In this document: piece after piece, positions 22,322 to 36,000 of the stretch
Layout: every line of letters starts with the position of its first letter
Position numbering within the stretch: position 1 is the first letter of the stretch
DNA from: Melastoma dodecandrum
Lineage: Eukaryota; Streptophyta; Magnoliopsida; Myrtales; Melastomataceae
Direction of reading: 5' to 3'
Length of the DNA: 64,000 bases
NCBI GenBank assembly: GCA_029817715.1
Contig: JARUPY010000396.1
Location: forward strand, 2,790,001-2,854,000
The notes under the pieces: generated by a model
Databases searched by the model: none
Seen by the model: only the letters and a program-made list of their open reading frames with translations
Told to the model about the DNA's origin: nothing
Made by a program: the position numbers and the translations under genes

Positions 22322-23848
22322 ATGGAAGGGATGATGGGGGGAGTATCGTACCAGAGATTCCCCAAGGTCAAACTCCGGGAGTTGAAGGACGACTACGCTA
22401 AGTTCGAGCTCCGCGACACCGACGCCAGCATGGCGAACGCCCTCCGCCGCGTCATGATCGCCGAGGTCCCCACCGTCGCCATCGACCTCGTCGAGATCGA
22501 GGTCAACTCCTCCGTCCTCAACGACGAGTTCATCGCCCACCGCCTCGGCCTCATCCCCCTCTCCAGCGACCGCGCCATGTCCATGCGCTTCTCCCGCGAC
22601 TGCGACTCCTGCGACGGCGACGGCCAGTGCGAGTTCTGCTCCGTCGAGTTCCACCTCCGTGCCAAGTGTATCGGAGACCATACCCTCGACGTCACCAGCA
22701 AGGACCTCATCAGCTCCGACCACACCGTCGTCCCCGTCGACTACTCCTCCGATTCCTTCTCCAACGACCCCTCCGACCACAGGTCGCATCCTTCCCCTCG
22801 TCTCCCTGCCTCCTTGCCCCGTGATTCTTTCTTGAGGGAACTTACTTTAGCTGCTTGTTTCTCTTTAGGGGTATCATCATTGTGAAGCTGAGGAAGGGGC
22901 AGGAGCTTAGGCTTAGGGCTATAGCAAGGAAGGGCATCGGAAAGGATCATGCCAAGTGGTCCCCTGCCGCCACAGTGACATTCATGTATGAACCGGATAT
23001 TCACATCAATGAAGAGTTGATGGAAACTCTGACCCTAGAGGAGAAAGTGAGCTGGGTCGAGAGCAGCCCAACCAAAGTATTCGACATTGATCCGAATACC
23101 GAGCAGGTTTGTCATTGCCTCCCATCTCCATTATTTCAGAATGGAATCTCCTGTTGGCTAGATTTTTATCATACGTCTACATAACATTTGCCAATCAGGT
23201 TAGCCTCTAGTGAGAACTGCTGATCCTTATCTTTGTGCCATTGCATTATTAGTGCTTTTTCATGTAGCAAACATAGTCTGATCCAGTTCAGCTACGGTGT
23301 GTTGTTGTATCTCTGGTTGAAGAGAGTAGTCTGACTTACTGAGCGGTTTCCGGTCCACTGTTGACGACTCGAAAATTGTGGGCTTGCAGACAGAAAGTGT
23401 AGGAATTGCCCTGCTATAGACTCCTCATGCTTGCCATCTGTTGTAGTTTATATTCCAATAGATGATTGCATATTCCGTTTCAATTTGAAAAAGCTGGCAA
23501 AGTTGGCCGTTGAAAGTCAATTGGATTCGCTTTAAGTTTTATCTGGCTAGTCCTCTTTCTCCTTTTCTCCTGTAGGTGGTAGTGGTTGACCCCGAAGCAT
23601 ATACTTATGATGATGAAGTGATTAAGAAGGCTGAGGCGATGGGGAAGCCAGGGCTTGTGGAGATCTACGCGAAAGAGGACAGTTTTATCTTCACTGTTGA
23701 ATCAACTGGTGCCATCAAAGCTTCGCAGTTGGTCATCAATGCTATCGAGATTTTGAAGCAGAAGCTTGATGCTGTTCGCTTATCTGAGGACACAGTTGAG
23801 GCTGACGACCAATTCGGAGAGCTGGGTGCTCATATGCGTGGGGGCTGA
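22322..23848 (+). CDS. NRPB3: DNA-directed RNA polymerase II subunit RPB3
   Basis: Core Pol II assembly subunit, which pairs with RPB11 as the eukaryotic counterpart of the bacterial alpha dimer; nuclear. Exons 22,322-22,782, 22,869-23,106 and 23,576-23,848 give 323 residues, close to the Arabidopsis size. Visible are the alpha-like motif [16 protein letters not shown], the insert domain with the four-Cys zinc loop ([13 protein letters not shown]), then [20 protein letters not shown] and a C-terminal helix region [15 protein letters not shown]. All introns are GT-AG and the frame is complete. This is the only functional RPB3 in the window; copy 1 at 4,723 is broken. Confidence 0.96.
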
Positions 23849-24388
23849 CTCTTTTTTTTTTTTTTTTGTAGCTCCTGTCTTCGGACTAAAGGCTGTCTAA
23901 TCATTGGTCTACGCTATGATACTTGCTTCTGGTGTGTAATTTTACACTGAAAACCCAGCCATCTTCTGTTGAATGGTTTTAATGTTATGGTTTAAGTGTT
24001 GATCAAAAGTTCCTAGGCTGCAAGGTTACCTATTATTACCGTAAGGCATTAAGTTATCACACTTTCAAAAGCTACTTTATGTATACATATATATATATAT
24101 ATATGATACAATCAAGTTAGTTCAATTTTTGTTATCTTATGATAATTGAAAATTTCACCATCAGCCTCGGGAGTTCATTTTTTTTTTTAATTCGTGTCCA
24201 ATAGATTTTCGTACATCCAAATGTCCAAACAATCCAATAAGAAAACTATCCAACCAAAAGTTAAGATACAAAAAACGTTTATTCATTTCAGTTATTTTTC
24301 AATTAACACACCCCGGCAGATTTTAGACATATCAACAACGTTTCAAGCTTTCTCCCGGGATTAAGGGATCGCTACGGATGGGGGCTCC
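23849..24388. other. Convergent 3' intergenic region, copy 2
   Basis: 3'-flanking DNA of RPB3 and RNF10, with a T-run at about 23,854-23,868 and a TA run at 24,085-24,103. No coding signal. Confidence 0.6.
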
Positions 24389-27300
24389 TTAATAGCGTCG
24401 ACCGCCTGCAGTCGACAAAAGCACCTGGCTAGACTTCTTCCCTTTCCTCGCCATCTCGTTCCCCTTGTTACCCGTTTCCGGCCCTCCCACCGGTTTGCCT
24501 TTCGATATCATATTCGCAAAAGATGGCACGTTCGACGTGTTACTGCCCCCTGAAAGAAACCTCCCAAGCTGGGTCATGAAGCACCGTCCCAAGACAATGG
24601 AGGAACACTCGGACTCAAGATAAAATGTAAGAAACTACCTTTGATGGTAGTTGTTTGATCCACGGACTCCATTCCTTCCCTTTTCAAAGAGGGTGAGTCG
24701 TGCCCCGCAGCAAAACCGAGTCTAGTGACATTAGAGAATGTCTTCCTCTCCCCATTCACCGGTGGACTTGTGGACAGGATGTTGGGTTGACACAAAGCTA
24801 TGGCAAGGCAATGCCAAACAACAGTGATTAGACTTCTTCACAATATAAAAGTTCTTAATGCCAATTGGAGCACGATTGGCAGCGAACCTTCGAAGTCGTC
24901 CTTGGAAAATGTTGGCGGACCAAAGGTTGAAGGCTGACCAATGTCAAATTGTACAGACAGAGGAATTTCAGCAGTGGCTTCAGCCTTGAGTTTTTCCTTC
25001 CTTTCCTGCAAACAGTGTAGATATAAGCAAGGTGGACTGTTTCAGAATTTCCAGGACCTGAAACCACAAACTCTAGATCTCAACAAGGATTTCATACATA
25101 TTTTGATTAAGTCAAATCACATTTTCTAGGAGATAATATTTTTGGTAATCATTCAGGAGGATATTTTAGGTAAGTGTACTTCCCGAAAAGATCTGTATAA
25201 ACATAATTTCGGGAGAAATTTTATCTTCCCATTCCCAATCTAATTTTGGATCCCCTCAAGCAGACCCTGAGTTCAAAAGGTCTCTGGACCAATCACTCCC
25301 CGCCGAGGAAAGTAGTAAATACGATGAAATGATCTTTCTATGGAAAAAATAATCAATATAAACAAGTTAGGTCATGTATACCTTCTTGGCATTTCGCTTC
25401 CTCTCACTTTCACGCTTCTTGATCTCATCCACAAATGGAAGGAGGGCATCGCCAGGCAATACCTCACTAATGTCAATTTCACAGAGCTGATAAAGAAGAA
25501 AGCTATATATAAACAGATGCATTGCACCAATCTTGACTGCAACATTAATCTGTTGAAAAGAAAAGGGACAAGAACAAAAGAGCAAAGTATACCTGAAATG
25601 TTGTTGTCAACGAGAAATGACTTAGATAACGGTAGCGTCTTCTCATAGCCTCTGTCTGTGTCACTGTCTCTAACTGCAATATTCTTCCACTTAATCTGCA
25701 ATAACAAAATTGTAGCACGCAGTCAACCCTCCAGATTAATTCCATTATCAATGTGAAAAAATACATAATATCACAACGCAGCGAGGATAGCTTTCCTCCA
25801 TCCCTTATCATCTTAAACTTCCCCATTATATATGTACAATCAATGGTCACAAGAAGTAGAGAGGCTAAGCAACTTCAAAGTGAAAACGAAGTGTGGGCTG
25901 GCCTATTGCCATTTTGGTTTCATTCACCCTACGACTGAGACCAATAATGTTGCAAGAAAATGCATATTACACCAGCAACTCAAGGAATCAATCAACAATT
26001 TAAGTGAGAGCCCTGAACCTGGCCAATTGAATAGACCCAATCCTTGTATTGATAGACCCTAGTTAACAATATGAAACTACTGGCTTTCCAAGGAAAGCAA
26101 TCGACGAATTAATCTTAATACTAAAAATATGTAAGAAAATAAGTATATGAACCTGTTTGGAAGCAGGACATAGCTTCCCCAATGGTGCAGAAGACACTTC
26201 ATATTGAGAGGATGGAGGATAATGTTCTGACCATCAACAGCCTAATTACAATACAACAAAATCATCATGCATAAAGGCATCTGACGGAATGATTATGTCT
26301 GAAAAGATAGTAATATGTAAAAGGGAATGTCTCCTCACTGAACATATAAAAGCAGCTTTTATAACAGTTCAGTGCAAAGCATTTAGAATAATAAACGGAA
26401 CAAGAAACTGCCGTCTCACAGCAACTATTAAAGCTTTATTTGCTTATTGTGCAAATATGCAGAAAATTGCAGATAATATTCACATAAGCAACATATAATT
26501 ACATATTAATGAAAGAGAATTGAGCGAGAATAGACACTGGAACCTTTCAACCTGTATCTATTCAAAATATAAATTCTACCCATCATAAAAAAGCACAAAA
26601 TATGAACAGCACACTCCGTTCCAAATATGAGATGAACAGAGTCCAAAAACTTCAGTAAGTCCTGATTGAATGGATTTGATGCAAGCAAGCATATGTTACT
26701 CTACCCAGGGCTGTAGACAATAAACTAGAGATGCAACAAAAATATTGTCCAAGGAATATACAACAACACATTTTTGCTTCTCTACACCCCTTACCTGGTA
26801 GAAACTATATGAGTCATGGTTCTTTATGTCTCTAAATCTACTCGAGTGTCCTTCCAAACATTTATATTCCTCACATGATGATGATAGCTCTACAGTATTT
26901 TCTTCAGGACGGGGGCTTGTGCCAGCTGTTTGATCAAATGGAAATGCTTCATCAGACTCCTCCAGCTTTGGCTGAGCTATTAACTTCTCTTCAAAATCAG
27001 CTTCAGGTATATCATTTCTTACTTCAGGATTTTCCCTCTTTATCGAAGCAAAACCAATAGGAGGTGGAGAACAAGATTCTGAACCCGAGTTTGCACATTT
27101 CAAGGAATTACTACCATGCAAAACACGTTGTTCATTCCAATATTTCTTTCGCTTCTTCAATTCATCCATCGCAGCTGACACATACGGAAGTTTCTCCATA
27201 TCATCTACAAGACCTGACTCTGCTTTAGCAAACCAACCATCGAGATCAGACATGGCTTCTCGAACAGACAAATCCACATCTGACGTGAATGTAAATTTTG

Positions 27301-28686
27301 AAAACAGAGAAGTCGCCACACTACTGCATGCAATCAAATGATTTTCTTCATGGTTTTTTTCGGTGAGGACATATGAATCCTTTTGTCTAGTCAAAAGCAT
27401 AAAATTTATTGTATCCCCAACTGAGTAGTGCTTCACCATTTCAATCTGGACAGTACACAGCTCCCTTTGGGATATCATGATGAAACATAGAGGACATCTT
27501 TTAAAGGTCTCTCCTTTCTGCTCAACATCACCCATCAACAAGTATTGAAGAACACATGGGAAACAGAAAATATGACCACAGGGGGTGATTTGGGGGCAAA
27601 GGGGGTGCTCCAAACAAATTGGGCATTGCACAGAGAGAGAGGTGTAATGCCTAACACACAAGATATCCTCCCACTGTAACATCTTATCGGGATCTAGCGA
27701 GTCATTCTCCACATTTCCAGTGTCAAGAACAACAAACTTGTAATTTGCCTGCAGAAACAAATCCTTATTGTAAGGCCTTATCTTCTGCTGCCTTCGAGGA
27801 GGAGGAGTAGGCCTATACTGAGGACGAGAGATAGGATCATAGTGGAAGTTCAACAAGTGATTCCCACTTATCATATTCGATTTCCTTCCTCCTGATGAGG
27901 GACTACTGCCTGACCCATCCACAGAACCAGCAACATGCTGATTCCTGGGAGCTAAATTAGCTCCAGACATCTTCCACTTGGCCTGGGAAGATCCATTCCT
28001 TTTCCCATTTGAATCCCCCAATCCAGTTACCTGGAGATAAAAAATACCCAATCGCATCACCAAAAATTCCACTAAGCTTCAACAGAAATCAATAATTTTT
28101 TCCAGCATCCATATCAATTTACTGCAATAATCAAGCAACCAAATCTGAGGCAAATATACACCAAGGCTTCATCAACCTTTTGGGAAGATCCACCGGAATC
28201 TTCTGAACCAGGAGCTGCAGTTCCTACAAAATTAAGAGAACCATCACTTCCCAAACTCGTGCGTTTGAATCCAACCAACTGTGGATCCGTCAAATAAACA
28301 GCCTAAATCCCGAGGAGGATGGAACCCAACTATCATGGTCAGCTCAAAGAAGTACCTGGAAAGGGATCGGCGATGGAAGAGAGAGGCCGATGGCGGTGAC
28401 GTTGACGGCGGTGGTGATGATCGTTGTTGCCATGGCTAGGGTTTGGGTTTTGAGAGAGAGGCTGAGGCTGAGCCGAGGACGATGCGAATCCCTGAGTCTG
28501 CTGCGTGGGCAAGATGGACATCAAAATGTCACTCGACGGACTTCGTTTAACGTCGACTGACGGCGGCGGCGGCGGAGGACCTCCGGTTCCGGGGAGCAGT
28601 TGGGGTCGATTCAATTTGTGTAATCCCAGCTCGTCGAGATGAAGATGATATTGATCGTTGTTGAATGTCCCGGGAGCATCTCCCAA
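24389..28686 (-). CDS. RNF10-like RING finger protein
   Basis: Putative E3 ubiquitin ligase of the RNF10 family; substrates are not inferable. Exons (minus): 28,356-28,686, 28,177-28,223, 26,795-28,030, 26,153-26,241, 25,593-25,695, 25,382-25,486, 24,888-25,005, 24,639-24,797 and 24,389-24,549, which add up exactly to 782 residues. The N-terminus is Pro/His/Arg-rich and low complexity. The C3HC4 RING is CPICLEHPLCPQITPCGHIF then CFPCV and CPLC. RNF10 signature stretches follow: MLQWEDI before the RING, RRRYRYLSHFSL with FQLCEIDIS after it, and a basic KKRESERKRNAKK segment. It ends GKKSSQVLLSTAGGRRY. It shares a divergent promoter with ribosomal P1. Confidence 0.92.
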
Positions 28687-29027
28687 CCGAATAATTCGGC
28701 TAGTTGAAGTTACACAAAGGGACCCGGTTGCTCATCCTATTTACCGAATCACCCCTCCTAATCTTCAATCTGGGCCCAGCATAAGCCCACATTGAGCCCA
28801 AATTGTAGCCCAATCGAACCCTAAGCCCTTTCCCTCGCCACACCCACATATATTCACTAACTGAGACACGGAACCCTAACCCTAACTTTGCTCAAGCAGG
28901 ACTCGCCGTCTTCACCCCCGATCGCTTCCCTGTTTAGGACTCGTTCGATTTGTTGCCGGACGATCGATTCGCGTCCTCACTACAGGTCCAGATCGATTAC
29001 CGTCGGAAGGAGCTTCGACGCTAAACC
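28687..29027. promoter_or_regulatory. Bidirectional promoter between RNF10 and ribosomal P1
   Basis: 341 bp separates the two start codons. It contains a cluster of site-II-like GGGCC/AGCCCA elements (tgggcccagc at 28,771; agcccac, gagccca and tagccca up to about 28,812) and a telo-box repeat (aaccctaaccctaac, 28,872-28,886). Site II plus telo-box is the known promoter signature of plant ribosomal protein genes. No strong TATA box is evident. Confidence 0.75.
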
Positions 29028-29538
29028 ATGTCTTCCCTCGGAGAGCTCGCCTGCACCTACGCCGTCTTGATACTCCACGAGGAAGGAATCCGCGTCACCG
29101 TGAGTACAATCGTTTCGCTTTTTGAGTTCTTGTCGTGCACGTAACGATCGGATGGCCTGAGTTGTTGTTGGTGTTCACAGGCGGAGAAGATTGCCACTCT
29201 AGTCAAGGCTGCTAACGTGCCCGTCGAGTCGTACTGGCCGAGTTTGTTCGCCAAGCTTGCGGAGAAGATTAACGTCGATGATCTCATCACGAATGTTGGA
29301 TCTGGCGGCGGCGGCGGTGCTGCTCCAGTAGTCGCAGCTGGCGGTGGTGGTGCGCCTGCCGCAGCTGCTGCTGCACCAGCTGCTGAGGAGAAGAAGGTTC
29401 GTTCTCTTTTTTGTTGTTTGTTACGCTGATGATGACAAAGTAGAGGTGTTGTTTGAGGGAGGTTAACTTTTGGAATCTATGCAGGAGGAGCCTAAGGAAG
29501 AAAGTGACGATGACATGGGATTCAGCTTGTTCGATTAG
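29028..29538 (+). CDS. RPP1: 60S acidic ribosomal protein P1
   Basis: Lateral-stalk protein of the large cytosolic ribosomal subunit that recruits translation factors. Exons 29,028-29,099, 29,181-29,396 and 29,485-29,538 give 113 residues, normal for P1. The N-terminal helical dimerisation part is [20 protein letters not shown] and [16 protein letters not shown]. Then come a Gly/Ala/Pro-rich hinge and the acidic tail [17 protein letters not shown], which carries the universal stalk C-terminal motif. A telo-box and site II elements lie just upstream. Confidence 0.97.
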
Positions 29539-30072
29539 AAGGCTTCTTTTATTGGATGACAACCCTTTTGGCTATTGTTGTCTTTTTCCTTTTTGTTGCT
29601 AAAGATTTTTTGGTTAGTATTATCAATGCAAAACTTATACCGGATCGATTGTGGAGAAAAGCTACCGTTTTGTTGCTGCATATCTTTCTATAGTGGTCAG
29701 AATCTGCTTTTCTTGCTGACGCACTTTCCATTCAACATTTTCCTCATTATCTTTGGCTTGGTTGAGCTTTATTAGCAGTGTTGATGGTTTCAGGCAGCAT
29801 GGTCCTCCAATGCTAGGAAATTTCGGTTGATGTTTGTTGGTTCATCATCAATACAGAAATAGGTTTTTGGTTCATGGCAATAGTGCACAGCCTGTTATCC
29901 GATTCCATCAATCTGGGATGGAAGTTGAATCAGGGCAACTCAGGGCAACTCAACATGTCGTGACTGAGTTAATGTTACATGCATGGGATTGATACAGCAA
30001 CACCATCAGTTACACCAGAAGACAGGTCTTTATTTTTCCTGCTCGTACAGAACATGTCCTGCAAATGCAGCT
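29539..30072. other. Convergent 3' region between RPP1 and alpha-mannosidase
   Basis: Presumably holds both 3' untranslated regions. A short gggcaactca tandem occurs near 29,935-29,955. Nothing else seen. Confidence 0.6.
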
Positions 30073-33000
30073 TCAGGCGTCTAAGATCTCCGGGCTCTCC
30101 TTGAACTGCACTACAAACGTCCTTATCTCCATAGGGGCGATATTCACGACAAGATTATTTGGGTCGATGGGTCCTCCCCTCAGCGCCTTGCCATCTTCCC
30201 CTTTCTCGCCTTCCACTTGCCATACTAATCTCTTCTTCTCCATTTCTGATCTTTCCTGGTTGGCTGACAGACTCATCTCACTCACTTTGCCGATCTGAGT
30301 CAATGCAAAGCATAAAAATGCTCAGGGACTAGTGGCTGTGCACCACTTTTTAAAAATCTGTAATGGTGGGCGCTCGAGTTACCTGTTTACCGGGGAAAAG
30401 CTTCCTCAGTTCTATGCTGGCAATTTGGGACAGGTCCTTGTCTTCCCCTATCTGCATGATTTAGGGAATTGGCATATGAAGAGGCCTATGAACAAATTTG
30501 AAGCCCAGGTTTTGTTGCTAACTCCCCAATGAAAGCGTGTTTTCATACCTCGTATAGATGTGCCAGCCGAAGGAGGACTTTTTTGTCCCCAAGGTCCTGG
30601 GCAAAATTGTTAACAAAGAGGGGTGAGACTTTGAGAGCACCGATAGCTTGGGAGAGATTATAACAGTAACTCCATCCGCAGCCTGTGGACATATTGACTA
30701 ATGCGCTCTCCCCAAAACACAGGGATTCGACAAAACATGAAAACACAGAAATGGAATGAGTGTGAATCCCGAATTCACCTGAAGAGTTAAAATAGCAACA
30801 TTATCAGGCAAGGCATAAGAAGCGTCAATCCCGGAAAATGTAGTTCTACGAGTGCTGCTCCAGTGATCTCTGTCCTGTAACAATACACAAACAACAGGTA
30901 AGCCAACTTGTACTAACGAACAGAGAAAATAGAGAATTTGAGTTTCCAGCACACCTGTTCAGCAAATGCCAAGAGGAGAGGAGAATATATTTCCTGGCCA
31001 AACGATCGGCGCCATCTTGCTCCCTCTCCCAGACGATCGAATCTGAAGTAATACTTCCCTTGAACCTATCATCCAAAATAGAAGGCCAATCAGTCTTAAG
31101 GAAATATATCCATGGAACAATTTGCAGTACATATGCTCAAAAGAAAGCTCATAGCAACTAACTAAAACTTGGGAAAGCTACATCTAATCAACACCCAGCA
31201 GTAAAGCGTTAGTATAAAAGCCTAGATTTCAACTCTCTTCACTTGTCGCTTCAAATATGCCAAACTTCTTTGATCTATATCTTTTAGAAGGCCAGTACCC
31301 TGCTCTTGGCTCTCTCACGGTTGTCAACATGCTTAAAATTTCCATAGGAAATACACCTAACAAGTACGTGACACTATGCATGACCATTAAGCATGCAATA
31401 TAGCCTAATAAAATGAAAACTTATCCATCAGTCTGCAGATTGAGTGATACAAAGAATCAAGTCACTTGAAATGAGCTTACAATAAGGCCTTGGCATTTTT
31501 TCTCGGCACAAGTTGTCTCGTTAAGCGCCTCATCCACGCCTCTTCCATCATCATGGAATAGTCTCCTATATAAAAATGTTACAAAATGGAGGATTACAAC
31601 CTTACAGTTTCTAATGATTTAAGAGGGTATCTTTACTCACCTGTGAAGCATTAATTCTACTTGTCCATCACGTAAACTTGAACCTCCAAATGAGCGATCT
31701 ACCAAGACGGAGAATTCTTTCTTTCCATCTTCCAAGAAGATTCCGAGATTTATCTGCAAGGTAAAAAAGAGGAAATGACTTCTTACTAAAGTAGGCAACC
31801 ATTATGAAAGGTATCGCCATAAAGGTGTATTCTGACAACTGGAAAGTATAACTAAGGACATGCATAGGAAAATAAACTTGGATACTGTTGAGAGAAAATA
31901 ATGTGCTTGACCCAATCACATGGCATAAACACGTGTGACTGTCAAACTAAAAATAAACATGGAATAGAGCATGATCTTGTATGCAATCAGAGACAACGAA
32001 AAAAGAATACTGGGTAATAATTGCCAGCCGCAGGTTGGTCCACTTTAAGTTCCCAATCTGCTCTGTAGTCACGAACCTGTAATCAAAAAAATTCATAAAT
32101 ATTTGTCCTACGATCAATCAAGTAGGCTAATAGAAAATAACAGAAGCTCAAGTTGCAAACAGGCAAAATGGTCATTGACCAATACTTGAATTTTAACCAT
32201 TTAAATCGTTAACAGAAAAATTAGGAGGGAACTATATGCATACCCTTTTGAGAAAATCACGCCCGCTAGCATCAGTATAAAATGTTTTATTTGTTTGCAT
32301 GGAAGTTAAAATCTGAGTAACAACTTCCTTGCCAACATGATCACTGTCTGGTATCGGCCCAACCTGATCAATATAAATAATAATGACAATGACAATGACA
32401 GAAAAAGTAACGGTAAAATAGTGATGACAATGATTGTGATGATTACAAAAAACCTACGTAATTTGACAGCCTATGTAACAAAGTTACATTAGACAGCTGT
32501 CATCAATTTAAGCAAAGTTACAATAAATCAGAGAACTCAGATGAAAACGTACAAGGAATTCCACTTCAACATGTTCCTTTCCCTTGCCCAGCCGGGTGAT
32601 CTGCGAAAAGAAAAAAAGTATACAGAGAAGAGTTAGCTGATCAGATTTTTCAGTGCTATTTCCTTTTCATAAGATAGTAAAGGATAGAAAACAGGAGTAA
32701 AGTAAAACCTGGTAAATCCAAGAATTTATTCGCTGGTGCACTTCTTCAACCAAAGGTCCGCGAACAACAGTCAAAGGGGCCTGTGAATTCGGAGATCAAT
32801 TTTTTCCAGCAGAGGAAACCGATATGTAAAGAAAAATATTTCAAGAAACACAAATCAGGATGTCCGCATACCTGCCCTTGTGAAATTACATACGAGTTAT
32901 TTGGACGGAAGATGTATGCACCAGAGGCCTACATAATGTAAATTTGATTATCACAAACTAGCAATAATAAACCACAAAAAATAGACGAATGGCCGAGGAA

Positions 33001-36000
33001 GACAAATATTTTCTCACCTGTGTGTCCTTTTCAGTACCGTTGAAGCTGGTGTAAAAGCTGTAAGATTGCTGTACTGGTTCCATAAGCTAAAGGACAGTTC
33101 AAAATAAATAAATAAATAAATGAGACACTGAAAACAATGAGCTAGGAAAAGATAGAATGAGCTGGTATACAAGGTGATTTCCACCACATACCGTGCTTTT
33201 CTTATTATCATAATGAGTAATACCCCCTGCTTCAGCAGAAAAAGTGACCGTAAGACTTCCCTGACCAATGTCAACAGAAGATTTCTCGCCTCTTTGAATA
33301 GTAGATACCCTAGACTTTGCCGAACCAGCTGTCAGGTGCATTGCAAGAAAATCAGTCGCAAATCATCCAATAAATTGATAAGAATCAATGTCATCGCAAC
33401 AAAGTGATGCAATCAGACCTCCTCCTTTGGCAGCAGAGATGAAATATGTGTTGAAACCCAGGGGTGGTACAGACACTGAGAAAACAAGCCAATATTTCGG
33501 AGCATCGTTGACGGTATTCCCCAAGAAGATCTTGGCATGATAACTTCGTAAATTAAGGTATGCATCAGGAATGGGAACCAGCTGGGATACAACCTCCTTT
33601 CCTTCAGAATCAAGAACAGAAATATCTTCCGTCTTGACCTGCACAAAATCATAAATAGGAGGCCAATACCAGTTTAATAAAAGTTCATCCCGGACAATGA
33701 AATAAAGTTTTCAAATTGTATGACAGTGTGATAGATGCTAAATAAAAGGTCAAGTCCACTATGGAAATACTCACGGGAATCTGAATCAAATCTTGCCTTT
33801 TCCAGCCGAGGGGGTTATAGATAACTACTGTCTGCACGAGAACAGGTCCCATCGAGGTTATATAATCAAATAAAATGGCTGAAAACATAAATGTGGAGTC
33901 GCAACATCACCAGAGTTTTCCCATGGGACAGATCAGCTTCCGACGGAGGACAGTAGCTGATATTAAGAAGAGGACACTGCAGTGTAAATCAATATGAAAA
34001 GTTAGATTTTTTTTTCCCACGATTCTGAGCTGCAATAATTAGAAGAAATAAAATTGCAATAGATGAATCAGATTGCTCGCAAATTTTGAAGACAAATTTT
34101 TGCCTGCTCCAGTTTTGTAGATGGGTTCCCTTTTTTACTGAATGATTTCGCCTCTAATAGACTGGCCAATGAAGAGGAGACTAATGCCTCAGCCTGTAAA
34201 GAAATGTAATTTGAAATTGTTCAGCTCCGCAAAACATGACAAAAAAATGGATATTAAACTCTGAATCACCTCAGCGTGGCCAAGGGTGAGACGCTTAGCA
34301 TAGTCATTTGCCACGTGCTGCTTTGAAGTGCCGGACACTGCATCATGGTGTTGAGCAATTGCCAATGCATCTGCCAGTAAGTCTGTTTTTGGACCTGAGT
34401 CACTTCGTCCTAGGAAGAACTCCAGTTGCCTAGCAGCCTGAATTCTCCAGGACACGCCAAACAATTAAAACACCGTGCTTGTCAACCGAGATTTTAAACA
34501 GCACTACATTGTCATACCAAATAGTAGCCACTCAGTATTCTGACGTAACGCTTAAGAGCTGGTCTACTTGTAAAGTATCCTGTCCAATAAGCATTTTCCC
34601 TATCTGCATATCTGTTGCGAGACATGCTCATTGGTCAATTTTTGAAATTGGACTGTAAGTTGAAGTATTTCTTACAAGCAACTTACGGAAAGTAATCTTC
34701 AGTCTTGAGCGGCCAAGCTTTTGCAGCAGCATGCTTTGCATCAGTGTAAATCGATGGGGTGGAATAGAAAGTATTTACACGCCCATCCTGTAATGGCCAT
34801 AAAATATGAAATAAAAGATCAGAACAGAGCTCTGTGAAACAAAGAATCCCTTTGACTATAGATTCACTTAATAAAGGATACTAAGATGTAGAAGAAAGAA
34901 ATTATCCGAGAGTATATTACTGCGAAAAGTGTATCAATCCTGGAGAACCTATGTTCCATTCTTTAAACAACAGCCAAGCTGACATACTCCTAGAGTATAT
35001 TACTGCTTCTGATATTCATACTGTTGACAGATGCTTCCCAGACGAGCAAGACTGGACAATTAAGTTTGCTAGTAAAGTTCAATCAGTTGGCATTCACCAC
35101 TTAACAGTCATTCTTTTCACTTTCGGCATAACTAAACATTTAAGGTTGTCAATTATAAGCTACCCATTCGTACTTATTAAGCAATTTCACGGATTCCAAT
35201 ACTCGAGGGTTTAGTTTGGATAGGACCATTAACCATACAATCAGACCAGTAAATATCAGGTATTCAATCACATCAACTTAATCATTAAGGGGTGCATCTT
35301 AGTACATATCCATGTCGTTAAGAGTATTTTTATCATCTAAAGTAAATTATTTGAGACCGATAATACATAAACAACAATGTAAAGGTTTCAGAGAAAAACT
35401 TAGCCTGCAAATAATAGCAGGTAGAGCAATGCAGATTCAGTTGAAAGATATACCTTATTGACATAGTGGATAAGCTTATCCATTTGCTTAAACCAACTGT
35501 TTGCATATTGATACTGGAAATCAGTTCCCATTGTCCACATTATGTGATTGGTCCGAGTGATATTGGCCTTTCAATAAATATCAGCCATCAGGCACCAAAA
35601 AGAGATAAACATGCATAAGCATATCCTTGGTAATAAATTACTGCAATCAACTAAGTTCACTACAGCTTGGAATATAGACAATCTACAATTAAAGATAGGG
35701 CAGATTTTGTGAAAATTTTTAATGCATCAGTATGACAACTATTAATGGCTTATTATCAGTTCTATCTCCTCTTACTGACGGAAGAAATTATCCGAAGTAT
35801 ATATTTCATATCAATGTCAAATTTTTACTAATCAAAATGAAAATTGATCAAAGGAATACATCTATTTTCAAGTCAACTTGCTCTCAAAGGAAGAAGTCAC
35901 TGGGTAGAAACCTTTAACTTACTTGAGATATCGCTGCAGCAACAAAGGCGTCCACACGTTCTTGGACATTATAGTCAAACAGGTTGATGTCATCCTACAG

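Larger units (their letters stand above)
17334..27984. repeat. Segmental duplication, copy 2 (functional copy)
   Basis: Direct repeat of 949-10,364. Gene structure continues beyond both of its ends (TNL LRR exons to the left, RNF10 5' exons to the right), so this copy looks ancestral in place and copy 1 looks like the derived, truncated piece. It contains intact RPB3 and RNF10. Confidence 0.93.
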
